Positions 1-10,500 of a stretch of DNA of 64,000 bases are shown here, piece after piece. Position numbers and translations under genes: made by a program. The notes below the pieces were generated by a model, which worked only from the letters and a program-made list of their open reading frames with translations, was not told the DNA's origin and did not search any database. Origin of the DNA: Eubacterium sp. (GTDB lineage Bacteria; Bacillota; Clostridia; Lachnospirales; Lachnospiraceae). The stretch is taken from contig JAFRNE010000037.1 in the NCBI GenBank assembly GCA_017430325.1, forward strand, positions 62,001-126,000, read 5' to 3'. Numbering within the stretch: the first letter of the stretch is position 1; each line of letters begins with the position of its first letter.

Positions 1-486
1 ATCCCACCAGAAATGTAGAATCTTCGGACGGATCAGCTCTTCATCAATTGCATCCTGATCGATGCATACAAAGCTTGTGATGCCCATCTTGCTGAGGTTG
101 ATGTATGTATCGCTGATCGTAGAATCACTGTTATAATTAACAGCCGCCGTCTTATCCTTATCAAGCATAAGTCCAAGCGAAGCATAATCATTTGTGTCAT
201 CCTCTGATGAAGCACTGCCCGGCAGATATGCAGTTGCCTCAAGGAAGCTTGTATCATAGTTTACAGAGTCCACAGAAACATTACCTGAAGGAAACTTATA
301 AACCTCCTGGTAGAACTTCTGATGCATACGGTTCGTATCAACCGACTTCATGTAAAGCTCTGAAGAAAAGCTTACTATTCCGTAGAGTCCGGCAAGCACG
401 ATAAAGAGCACCACAAAGGAAACCAGAGTTTCCACCATGGTTGAACCCGCGTTCTTATTCAATTCTCTTTTCTTCTTAAACATCAT
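1..486 (-). CDS. prepilin-like protein, 3' part cut by window edge
   Basis: The reading frame is open for all 162 codons from an ATG at 486 to the window edge, so the C-terminus is missing. The N-terminus reads MMFKKKRELNKNAGSTMVE followed by a hydrophobic helix of about 20 residues. This fits a type IV prepilin signal: a basic leader, a Gly at the cleavage site, and Glu at position +5 of the mature protein. The rest visible is a soluble Asp/Ser-rich region without a motif I recognise. An AGAGGA ribosome binding site lies six bases before the ATG. It is the last visible gene of a four-gene leftward operon of pilin-like proteins, and is probably a minor pseudopilin. Start and class are well supported; the exact subfamily is not. 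Confidence 0.8.
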   Translation of the reverse strand, partial: MMFKKKRELNKNAGSTMVETLVSFVVLFIVLAGLYGIVSFSSELYMKSVDTNRMHQKFYQEVYKFPSGNVSVDSVNYDTSFLEATAYLPGSASSEDDTNDYASLGLMLDKDKTAAVNYNSDSTISDTYINLSKMGITSFVCIDQDAIDEELIRPKILHFWWD

Positions 487-569
487 ACCGCGTCCTCTTT
501 ATCATCCGTCACATTTTTCCGGCTTCATTAGTTTTTGTCCGTCGCTCGTTTCCGCCCCGGTCATCTATA

Positions 570-1232
570 TTACTCAGTCACGTATTTCCATATCCAGTCT
601 TCATTCTTATCAATAATATGATTTGAATTCTTTGGCTTTGAAAGATTTATCGCAGTTGAAAGCTCGGTATTGTCTCCAACATCTGCAACAGTCAGCTTGT
701 AGGTATCAGAGGTCTTGTATATCTGTCCGCCCGTCTTGCAGGTTATCTCAACATGAAGAATGATACCATTTCTGCTGTTTGCCGGATCATACTCGGTCAC
801 GCCATCTGGAAGCTCCCAATAAACGCAGACGCTTACGTCCGCAGGCATGCCTTCCATATCCGTATTTCTGTCCAGCTTGAAATACCTCTTCGCGTACTCC
901 TCTGTATGCTTCGCCTTGTTCGGCGCATAATACGGCCAGTCCTTGCAGTCATCATCAGCATTTTTGTAAGCTATATTCCATCTGATGTATTTCCAGAGGT
1001 TGCTGTTATAAACCGCATTCTCATCCGTCAGCTCATCCTTGAGCGCCCTGCTCAGGCTGTTTGCAGCCTCCGAATTCCTGTCACTCGAAAGGTTCTTGTT
1101 CTGCGATGCGTAGAGGTTATACGAAATGAGTATCAGCGAAAATGTAAACACAATAAGCACAGCAATGATGACTATAGTAAGCATCATCGCTGCGCCATTG
1201 TTATTCTTCTTTTTGCCTGATCTAATAGTCAT
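570..1232 (-). CDS. PilX-like minor pseudopilin
   Basis: A 220-residue protein with basic N-terminus (MTIRSGKKKNNNG), then AAMMLTIVIIAVLIVF and more hydrophobic residues. This is the shape of a prepilin with a Gly-Ala cleavage site but no Glu at +5, as in some PilX/GspK-type minor pilins. The remaining 170 residues are soluble with three cysteines. Two upstream in-frame ATGs exist (frame opens at 1253), but the GAGGT motif eight bases before 1232 favours that start. It lies between the giant GLUG-repeat pilin gene (37 bases upstream) and the partial prepilin gene downstream, consistent with one transcript. Function is inferred from the N-terminus and position only. Confidence 0.7.
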   Translation of the reverse strand: MTIRSGKKKNNNGAAMMLTIVIIAVLIVFTFSLILISYNLYASQNKNLSSDRNSEAANSLSRALKDELTDENAVYNSNLWKYIRWNIAYKNADDDCKDWPYYAPNKAKHTEEYAKRYFKLDRNTDMEGMPADVSVCVYWELPDGVTEYDPANSRNGIILHVEITCKTGGQIYKTSDTYKLTVADVGDNTELSTAINLSKPKNSNHIIDKNEDWIWKYVTE

Positions 1233-1268
1233 CAAACAATACCTCATCAACATAGTTACCGCTCTATT

Positions 1269-4200
1269 TTACTGCCATTTTGATAAAAAGTACACATCAA
1301 AGCAATGCATTCTATCAATTCCTGTAACAGATACATCGTAAGGGTCGTCAAAGCCATCCCATGACATATCTGTTGCAATACTTCCACTGCCCGAACCATC
1401 TTCATAGGTCAACCACTTAGTGTTGTCACTGTCCTTATAAATAGATAAATGAAGCGGCCAAGCAACATTGTCAGTCGGTAATTCATTCGAACCAACCACA
1501 TCCTGAGAAGTTCCCTTAATATAGTAGTTCATAGAACCAGAAGGAATACTATCTGTACCGTTTGCTACAAGGCACTTTGTTGCGGTTACCGAATCCATAT
1601 CAGTAGCAATACCATAATCAGATACTCCATAGTTCCTGCATAGTGTAAAATTACCTGTACCATTTGTAATTGCGGCTATACCTGCACTGGAACCTTCTGA
1701 CGAAATCGTTCCCACATTAATACAGTCATCTATCGAAGGGATTGTATCTCCATTCTTGGTTATTTCTGCCACTATTCCTGCAGCCGATACTTTTCCCTTT
1801 ATAGCACCATAATTATCGCAAAGGTTGACAACAACATCGTCGATGTATTTATCGTAATTAACCCTTCCTACTATTCCGGCAGCATTATTAATCTTATAAT
1901 TATCATCGCCGATATTCATAAAGCCCGTACAGTGCGAAATGATTCCACCACGGTCATCACTTAACACTTCGCCGCTGATAGCGCCAAAGTAATCACAGTT
2001 TCCACTGATACTACTGTATTCTGAAATAATCACATCCTTTATGGCACCATTATTCCAACCGCAGATCATACCAACCTTCTTACAATCAGATACTGTCATT
2101 GCAGGTCTGATACTTAGTTTTAACGAATCATCATAAATATCATTATACATTACACTCGTGCGGTAGCTCTGTGGCTTACCATCTGTTTCATCGTGTAAAT
2201 ATGTATAAACCCTGCTGTCTGATATCTCGTTATAATTCTTGCCAAAATATACTCCTGCATATTCTGCCCCGGATATAGTTCCTCCGGATATTGCAGAATC
2301 GGTAACATCTATCTTTCCACGATTGATGCCTGCGATGAAACCTGCAGCACTGTCATCCGCATCAGACACACTTAAAGTCACCGTAGATGCATCGATATCC
2401 CAGCCGTCAAGACTCATGTCAGAATAGTTTTCGCCAATGAAGCCACCGAGATTAGATTTACCTGAAAGAGTTAAATCATCAGCAAATACATTGTCCTTCT
2501 CGATCGTACCGAAATTGACTCCCATAAGACCACCCATGATGCTACGCTTACTGCTTCCTTCAGCAAATGCCATAACCTTTGATGATTTTATAGTTCCTGC
2601 GTTGATCTCTGTGAGCTGTCCAAGGCAGTATGCACCATCATAGTTTTTAATAACGCCCGAATATGCAGCATTTTTGATCGTAAGCTTATTAGGATTTCTG
2701 CCTATAATACCACCTGCGTATGACAGAACCCTTTCAGCATAATGATCCTGGCCGATGGTCTCAGATTCAGGAAAATCGTTTCCTGATCCGAGTGAATAAT
2801 TCTGAATAGCATCATGTGTTGTCACAGGTGTCGTGACCGGACTATTCATAAAGTCAATCGTTATTTCAAGATCATTAGGAATATATCCAAATGCTCCGCC
2901 GGCGAACATACCTGCCGTTACCGATGCCTGATTTCTTGGAAGATAATTACTATATGTCAATTCACTATATACAAGTGTTTTTCCCTCCGGAACAGACGTA
3001 TCCAATATATCACCATGGTTTTCAAACGAATCCAATACATAGATATATGTGCCGGTATTTGCCTGAAGACTGTCTGCTAAACTAATGAGCGGGCTTTTCC
3101 TGTTTGGAGATTTATTTATTGTAACACCGTCAGTATTATTATCTACAACATCATATCTGAAATAGTTTTCATAATTGCTTGTTGTATATTTATATGAATA
3201 CAGTCCTGCGAATCCACCCGCAAAGGCTCCTAAATCTCTGTTGTCAACCTCGTGTGTCGCTTTTACGGACACATTATCGCTTGTTACCGTGATCTTCTCA
3301 AATCGGATATTCTTATAATCCTTACCTTCATTGTAGATCACTCCTGCAAAACCACCCGCAAAAAACTCAGCTTTAACAGATACATCTGTTATCTTTCCGG
3401 CTATTGGAATCTCGCTGCAGTACATACCTGTTACACCACCAACATAGGCTATTCCTTCAACCTCTCCTCCGCTTATATAAGCGGTTGAGTTGTTAGAATA
3501 ACTAAGTCCGGAGAATCCTCCGACAGCGTAATCGCCATAGACTCTGAAGCTGCTCATGGAATAATCTTCGATCATATTGATGGTGCAAACATCTTTCCCT
3601 ACAAAGCCACCGACCATATTTCGGCCTATAACAAGTGCACCGTCAATATAGCATCGACTAAGCTTCGGCGAAGCGTCTGCTATTGTTCCTCCTATAACGC
3701 CTCCTACAACATCCTCTCCATAAACAACTGCATCAACCTTCGAATAACTGTTATTGGCACTGTTCAATACGTTACCATTTCCACTCGGAGCCTGAGCGCA
3801 TCCAAATATGCCTCCGACACCATTTCCACCATAAAGCGTTCCATAAATAGAATAATCTTTAAAACCAACTTCATCGAAGGACACGTTAATACCTAGAAGC
3901 TCGAGAGCATATGCCTTAGTATCATCATCCTGAATATTGTCACAATTTTCTGCTTCAATTCTTATACAGCCGGCAATGCCTCCTATACAGGCATCATAAC
4001 TAGAAAATGTCAGATTTGTTGAATAATATCTGGTGAATCCATAATATGTAAAAGGATTAACAAACCCGAAATAATCATTTGCATTTCGTTCCTCACCTTT
4101 ACTCGAATCCGGTTCTTTTCCCATATCCTGTTCTCTTACCAAAGAACCGGCGTCATAACCGAGCGCAGATCTCTTCACACCAAGAACAACAGCTGTATTC

Positions 4201-7200
4201 TTAATACCTGAAACCTTCCATGAAGACTGATAACCCGAAACCTGTGATACAACCGATCCCATGTTTGTTGATGGATGTTTAAATGACAGATGCTGCTGTG
4301 AACACTCACCGATACCCATTCCACCGGCAAATCCGCCAGCATACATAACACCGATAACATTTGTATGATTAACCATATTGTATCTATTTTCTATCAAGCT
4401 ATCACTCTTTATCTTTGACAGATCAAAGCATCCGAACAATCCGCCGGTATATGCTCTTCCGAATACAAATGCCTTGTAGTATCCATTATCACCATCGGAT
4501 ACTTTATCATCGGCGTCTACTTCGTTTCCGCAGTTTCTGAATTCTGTAAGCCTTGCGTATCCTACAAGCCCTCCGGCGTAATAATCATGCGTGAGCATAT
4601 CATAGATATCATTTGTTTTATCAAAATCACTATGATAAATACCGGATTTAAGCACGTTAAGTTCCGCATCTTTAGTATCATTTCCATAATACAATCTATA
4701 TGAGCTGCAGTCCTCGACTATTACTCTGACATTATTATAATCATTTCCAAAATTACCGTCCTGACCTATCCAGTTGGTGCCGCCGGCATTGAAATCATAG
4801 TAATAACCATCCATGGTTATTCCTGCTATACCCCCCAGAAATGCACAGCGCTGATAAATATTAGACAGGTTTTTGTCAGGTTCCTCTGTATACTTTCTTT
4901 TTTTATTACCTTCATAATCCCACTCTGTTCTTAAAATGTTCTCATAGAGATACACTATATTTCCGTCATGGATCAGTTCATCGCCCGAAACCTCACCGCG
5001 GTTTTTACAATCCTTGATCGTGATATAATCAAGCCTGCTTACAACCTGTCCGCGTATGCCCTTACTGGTTCCGTCCTGATATTTACCATCATTGCTATAT
5101 GTACCATAAATATCATAGCCATCCACATAGTAGCTGTGTCTTTCAACGTAATGATCCAGATATATTTCATCTGTCGTATTTCCGGCATAATCCCTCAAAA
5201 CGTACGCTCTTCCCACGATACCTCCTACATTCTCCATTCCGGTGACCTTACCGTAGTTTTCAAGGTTTGTAAGAGGATTGTTCTCTTCCTTAAGATCCTC
5301 TGATCCGTAAGCCGTCCATGAAACGCGTCCAAAGATGCCGCCGACATCTGTCTTACCGTTTACAAATGTAACACCTGCTTCGTTCTTCCTGAGGTCATCC
5401 TTCGAAAGATTGTCAACATCGCGAAGCTTAAGATGGTTCAGTCTGCCGAGGTTGTCACCGGCGAAACCGCCAACCATATTAGTATATACGAGAGTCAGTT
5501 CGTTACTATTCTTGTAATCCTTAAGAAGCTCCATACCGATGACCTTATGGGCATTCAAAGCAAGGTACTCGATGGTACCTGAATTCTCTGCGAAAAGTCC
5601 AAGTGGATAGAGACCCTTGTTAGCGTTCTTGTGAGCTGTATGAAGCTCTGAACCGGTTGTCGGATTCTCTGACGGATACTTACCAAAAGCAGAGATCGAT
5701 GATGTATTCCAGATATCAAGAGCTGAATAACCGTAAACACCATAAGCCATATTTGCGCTGTAGGTAATGGTCAGTCCGCTGATCGTATATGTATCTTCCG
5801 AATCATCCATCTTGCCCGTAAATACATCATTTACACCCAATGACCTGAAGCCAGGGAATGCATAGTTTGATGTATCAAGCTTATTTGAATTTGTTATCGC
5901 AACGGCATTTCCTTCTTCATCCTTCGGTCTGTTGATCGAATAATCATATCCGTCATAATTGATACCAGATTTCTTAGTCGCGTCATTTGTATTGTAAGAT
6001 GTGAGGTAATAATTATTTCCATCCGAAGTATCGTCGGTCTTATTGCCAACGAATACCTGCCAGTCAATATCAGCTGCAAGCTTGAAGATTCTATTTACAT
6101 CATCTTCCTTGTAGTCAGTCTCAAATCTGACATTATACAGATGTCTCGCATTCTTGATCACATAGGTTTTGGTTCCCGCTTCCTTAGAAACGCTTGCAAA
6201 TACTGTTGATTCAATATTCGAGATGCCCTCTGCCGATCCGCTCTTCTCCTTTACGCCGCAGGCCATCTCGGTCAAGTCGTCGGTCGTGAATCCGAATCTG
6301 TAGAAACTGAATGTATTAATAAAGTCTTCTCCGGAAGCCTGTCCCTTCCTGAAGTCTTCGTACATATATGACTGAGCCTGAGCATCAGCTGCATCAAGAA
6401 CGATATGAATCTCGTTTCCATTCTTCCAAATAGGGATACGGACGTTCTCCATCTCAAGATCCTTGGTAAATACAACATCTGCCGGAGCCTTAGCTGCAGC
6501 ATCAAGGCTGTCCTTTATGCTGCTTGCCTTAAATGAGAAATACCCGAGTGGGTTATCCTTCATAACTCCACCGCTGCTTGAAGCCTTATAGAATCTCACA
6601 ACATACTCTGCGCTACCACTAGGATTTTCCGGAGTTATAACAAGCTCAAGCACATTTCTGTTAATGAGTTCAGCCTGAATAGCCTTGCCCTTGCTTCTTC
6701 CAACGATAGGAACAGACATAGATTCAGTCGCATAATAACCCATCATAAGGTCGTGTCTTGTAGCCTCATCTCTCGCAAGAACGCTTATGATACTGCCCGA
6801 ACCGCTTGCGTATGTGAAGCTCTTCGCCTTGTCGCTATAGCATACCGAAAAGACCTGTCTTGCCTCAGGTGAGAACTCGACAAGTATCGCTCCGTTAAGA
6901 ACAGACTTCTCAGAAATATAAGGTGTAATAATATCAAAGAGAAGCTTAGTGTCAGCCTTATCCGAACCAAGAGAACCGGAAATATACTTATCATAATCGC
7001 CCTTCTCAGCAGCCATGAAATAGATGCTTCCCTGATAGTTCTTCTTCTCATCATTTGTGATGCTTCCACCCGTCGGCGTATTTGCCCAGATGGCTATACC
7101 GTTCGTGCTTCCGTCCGGCTGCCACTTGTAGTAATCTGTACTGCCCTCGCCGTACGAAATCTTGCTTCCGTTAAAATAGTTCTGATTATCCGGAGCACCG

Positions 7201-7466
7201 ATCTTATGTCCATCCATCGTCTTCATAACATCGGTTACCTTCTCGTCAAATACACCGCTGGCACCATACTCCGTAAACTGGTTCTGAACCGCATAGAATA
7301 TAGTTTCCGCGTTTGTATTCTCCTGCTTAAACTTCGAGTAATCCTGCCATGACAGCAGTCCCGAAATACCCAGGGAGATAAGTATAGTCAGAAGAACAAG
7401 CACCACAATAAGCTCCACCAGGGTGAAACCTTTGTTTTTATGAAGTTTTAGTCTGTTTTTCATCAT
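1269..7466 (-). CDS. giant pilin-like surface protein with GLUG-type repeats
   Basis: A 2,065-residue protein. Residues 1-40 form a textbook prepilin N-terminus: MMKNRLKLHKNKG, then FTLVELIVVLVLLTILISL, with cleavage expected between Gly and Phe and Glu at +5. About residues 40-330 form a pilin-like globular part. From about residue 500 to the end there are dozens of glycine-rich repeats of the form N-x-G-x-V-x-G-x-x-x-V-G-G-(I/F)-x-G, the pattern of GLUG motifs in surface adhesins and proteases, which form a beta-solenoid. No LPXTG, SLH or C-terminal anchor is visible, so anchoring would be through the pilin helix. The AGGAG six bases before the start supports the N-terminus. It follows the other giant pilin-like gene by 81 bases. 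The adhesin role is inference. Confidence 0.85.
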   Translation of the reverse strand: MMKNRLKLHKNKGFTLVELIVVLVLLTILISLGISGLLSWQDYSKFKQENTNAETIFYAVQNQFTEYGASGVFDEKVTDVMKTMDGHKIGAPDNQNYFNGSKISYGEGSTDYYKWQPDGSTNGIAIWANTPTGGSITNDEKKNYQGSIYFMAAEKGDYDKYISGSLGSDKADTKLLFDIITPYISEKSVLNGAILVEFSPEARQVFSVCYSDKAKSFTYASGSGSIISVLARDEATRHDLMMGYYATESMSVPIVGRSKGKAIQAELINRNVLELVITPENPSGSAEYVVRFYKASSSGGVMKDNPLGYFSFKASSIKDSLDAAAKAPADVVFTKDLEMENVRIPIWKNGNEIHIVLDAADAQAQSYMYEDFRKGQASGEDFINTFSFYRFGFTTDDLTEMACGVKEKSGSAEGISNIESTVFASVSKEAGTKTYVIKNARHLYNVRFETDYKEDDVNRIFKLAADIDWQVFVGNKTDDTSDGNNYYLTSYNTNDATKKSGINYDGYDYSINRPKDEEGNAVAITNSNKLDTSNYAFPGFRSLGVNDVFTGKMDDSEDTYTISGLTITYSANMAYGVYGYSALDIWNTSSISAFGKYPSENPTTGSELHTAHKNANKGLYPLGLFAENSGTIEYLALNAHKVIGMELLKDYKNSNELTLVYTNMVGGFAGDNLGRLNHLKLRDVDNLSKDDLRKNEAGVTFVNGKTDVGGIFGRVSWTAYGSEDLKEENNPLTNLENYGKVTGMENVGGIVGRAYVLRDYAGNTTDEIYLDHYVERHSYYVDGYDIYGTYSNDGKYQDGTSKGIRGQVVSRLDYITIKDCKNRGEVSGDELIHDGNIVYLYENILRTEWDYEGNKKRKYTEEPDKNLSNIYQRCAFLGGIAGITMDGYYYDFNAGGTNWIGQDGNFGNDYNNVRVIVEDCSSYRLYYGNDTKDAELNVLKSGIYHSDFDKTNDIYDMLTHDYYAGGLVGYARLTEFRNCGNEVDADDKVSDGDNGYYKAFVFGRAYTGGLFGCFDLSKIKSDSLIENRYNMVNHTNVIGVMYAGGFAGGMGIGECSQQHLSFKHPSTNMGSVVSQVSGYQSSWKVSGIKNTAVVLGVKRSALGYDAGSLVREQDMGKEPDSSKGEERNANDYFGFVNPFTYYGFTRYYSTNLTFSSYDACIGGIAGCIRIEAENCDNIQDDDTKAYALELLGINVSFDEVGFKDYSIYGTLYGGNGVGGIFGCAQAPSGNGNVLNSANNSYSKVDAVVYGEDVVGGVIGGTIADASPKLSRCYIDGALVIGRNMVGGFVGKDVCTINMIEDYSMSSFRVYGDYAVGGFSGLSYSNNSTAYISGGEVEGIAYVGGVTGMYCSEIPIAGKITDVSVKAEFFAGGFAGVIYNEGKDYKNIRFEKITVTSDNVSVKATHEVDNRDLGAFAGGFAGLYSYKYTTSNYENYFRYDVVDNNTDGVTINKSPNRKSPLISLADSLQANTGTYIYVLDSFENHGDILDTSVPEGKTLVYSELTYSNYLPRNQASVTAGMFAGGAFGYIPNDLEITIDFMNSPVTTPVTTHDAIQNYSLGSGNDFPESETIGQDHYAERVLSYAGGIIGRNPNKLTIKNAAYSGVIKNYDGAYCLGQLTEINAGTIKSSKVMAFAEGSSKRSIMGGLMGVNFGTIEKDNVFADDLTLSGKSNLGGFIGENYSDMSLDGWDIDASTVTLSVSDADDSAAGFIAGINRGKIDVTDSAISGGTISGAEYAGVYFGKNYNEISDSRVYTYLHDETDGKPQSYRTSVMYNDIYDDSLKLSIRPAMTVSDCKKVGMICGWNNGAIKDVIISEYSSISGNCDYFGAISGEVLSDDRGGIISHCTGFMNIGDDNYKINNAAGIVGRVNYDKYIDDVVVNLCDNYGAIKGKVSAAGIVAEITKNGDTIPSIDDCINVGTISSEGSSAGIAAITNGTGNFTLCRNYGVSDYGIATDMDSVTATKCLVANGTDSIPSGSMNYYIKGTSQDVVGSNELPTDNVAWPLHLSIYKDSDNTKWLTYEDGSGSGSIATDMSWDGFDDPYDVSVTGIDRMHCFDVYFLSKWQ

Positions 7467-7547
7467 AGTTATCTCCTGTTAATAACAATACTTATAAACT
7501 ATCACTATCAGATCCGACCCAGACTGATCATGCATTATCAATAACAA

Positions 7548-10500
7548 TTACTCTGTAGGCTTTACCGAGAAGTAACCCGGGTCATCCGTAGTATCTATAT
7601 GAGCCCAAGTATAACTGAACGCAGGATCACTCTGAGAATTAATCTTCGGTGGTTTTGTACCATTCTGGCCTTCCAGCTTTGAACAATCAAAGAATATTTG
7701 CTTACCATAATCTGAATTTGAAAGGCTTGAATTCAATATAAATCCTTTGTTATTAACATTGTCCGGAGATGAAACATAAATCTTTGTTAACTCAGGACTC
7801 TGTTTAAACATTGAATTCATGTCTGTAACATTAGCCGTATTAAATGTTGTCAAATCCAGTGAAGTAACCTTCTGGCATCTGGTAAACATATTACGCATGT
7901 TGGAAACATTGTCTGTTCTGAATCCACTGAGTTCTATGGATACCAACGCTTTACAATCATCAAACATGAACTGCATATCGGTTGCTAAGCTTGTATTTAT
8001 CGCATAATCTACCGTTGAAACACCATCATATATCTTCAACAGTTTTTCACAATCAGCAAACATATATGCAAAGGAAGTCATTTCAGAAAAATCAAGTCCT
8101 TCAAGATCTGCCAGGGTTAATTTTTTCCATCCATTAAACATTCCAAGCTTTGATGCTGTATTATTGTCAGCATTAACCACAACAACACTGTTTGCCTCTG
8201 ACCACCAGCAAACAACATCAACATTGTTTTCTTTTTCTATCCAGAAATATACCGGGAAGTGATGTCCGATGCCATTAGTATAATCCGGATCACTCATGTC
8301 AACCTTCGTCGCTCCGATCTGAGTAAGATATGCATCCAGGTCTTCTTCAGAATTAAACTCAGTTACGGTCCTTCTCCTGAAACCGCCAATATTTGCCTTA
8401 TCAACACTTGTACTAAGATATGTCTTTACCCATGATGCGTCGATCGGTTTAAGCTTTGCCTTTTTAGAAACATTTGCTGCGGTAAAGTAACCCGGCTGTC
8501 CATCCTTATCTACACGGGCATACTCAGCGTTGACATGGCTTGATGAATAACCGGTAGGGTTATCAGTATTACCACCCACAAGAGCTGTACAACCCGTAAA
8601 CATTTGACCGCTTTGCGAGATATTTGCCCTGCTTTGTCCATCAACATTACTATAGAATCCATACCCATCATTTTCATCAGGATCCGTAACGTATATAGTT
8701 CTAAGCTTAGAACAATCCGTGAACATCCCCTTGTCATTCCCATTGCTTCCCGTAGTAACCAATTTTTGGGTATTAAAGTATCTTAAATCTAATTCCGTGA
8801 GTTTTATACAACTACGAAACATACATAACATCGTTGTTACTTTTTCACATGTAAAATCACTGCCGAATGTTGCGCTTTCTAATTCTTCACAATTCCAAAA
8901 AACGCTCTGAAGATTTGTCATTGATTCAGTTGAAACCATGCTCATATCGATTGATTTAAGTTTTTTACAATTATGAAACATCTGCTGGAATGTTGTAACC
9001 TTCTTGCAGTTAAAGTTTTCTCCCAAAATAACTTCTTTTAATAAAGCCGCATCCTTAAACATTGATCTACAGGTATTAAGAACATCGGTTTCAAAGCTTG
9101 ACATATCAATACTTTCTATATTCCCACATCTGGCAAACATGTTTTCCATTGTTGTGACACTGTGCGTGTCAAACCCTGACAAATCCAACGATCTTAGATT
9201 GTTACAAGTATCAAACATATATGACATTTTTGTTGCCGAATCGGTATAAATCGCGTAATCAGTAGTTGAGCTAACACTGCCATCTATTATTTGAGTTAAT
9301 GCTTTGCATTCAAAGAACCAGTGATCAAAACTTTTCACCTTTGAAAAATCAAATCCCTGACAATCTATTACCCTCACACCAGTCCACTGTCTAAACATGT
9401 CAACTGTATCAGGATTAATATAAACCACAAACGCCTCTGACCACCACTTAACGATGTTGTTATCAATCCAGAAGTAGACAGGAACCTTGCTAAAGGTATC
9501 ATCGTGAAGATCCTTTGCTGTACCAGCCTCAACGAGAGCAAGAACTTCACTCTTAGTTAAAGATCTATCTCTTTCAAATCTGGTTATACTTGTCTTATTT
9601 GCAGAGAAATAAGTGTTCAGCCAGTTCGCATTTGTAGCAACAAGCTGTGCAGGCATTCTTCCACCCTTGAAGTATCCTTCCTGTCCGGTCTTATCTACAC
9701 AGGCATATGTTGCATTACCTGCTGTTGTTCCATTTATCGCCTTCTTGTCTATGTAACTTGTAACGATTCCCGAAAGCTTATTACAGTTTTTAAACATATC
9801 ACTACTGTCGCTGATATTTCTTTCAAGACCGCTGGCTGTAAGATAGTAAAAGCCCTTTCCGGCTGTACCCGGATTATCAGGATCGGTTACAAATATAGTT
9901 TCAAGATTTGAACAATCAAGGAACATACTGTTAGTATTTGTCAAAGCCTCTGTATTGAAAAATGTAAGTTCGATCTCAGTAAGGTTGTTGCACTTTCTGA
10001 ACATCTGTGACATATCTGTAACAGATGCGCACGTAAAGCCCTCTCCGAAGAATATCCTTTCGAGCTTGTTTGTAGCTGTAGTCATAGCAGTGTCATACAT
10101 GCAGAACATTTTCGAACAATCAGTAAGAGATTCTGAGCTAAAGTTCGAGATATCTATCTCCTCAAGGGATACGCAGAAGTAGAACATATTACCCATGCAA
10201 ATGATATTACTTGTATCGAAACCACTCACGTCAATAGTTTCAAGCGCCCTGCACTGGTCAAACATACGGTATAAGCTGTGTGCGTTTGATGTATTAAATC
10301 CGCTAAGATTAAGAGATTTAAGAGCGTAGCAATGGAAGAACATCTGCTCAAAGCTCTGGCAGCTGCTATCACCTTTTGTTTTTCCAATAACTGATAAATT
10401 ATCCTCTGTTCCAACCTTTGATGTGTCAAAGCTGTCACCAAATACGATATTCTCAAGCTTCTCGCATTCGCGGAACATTGCAGCCATTTTTGTAACATTT

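Noticed and set aside
753..1220. Plus-strand open frame opposite the PilX-like gene, and many similar antisense frames inside the giant pilin and ribosomal genes
   Set aside because: They lack ribosome binding sites and recognisable families and mirror the codon pattern of the true genes.
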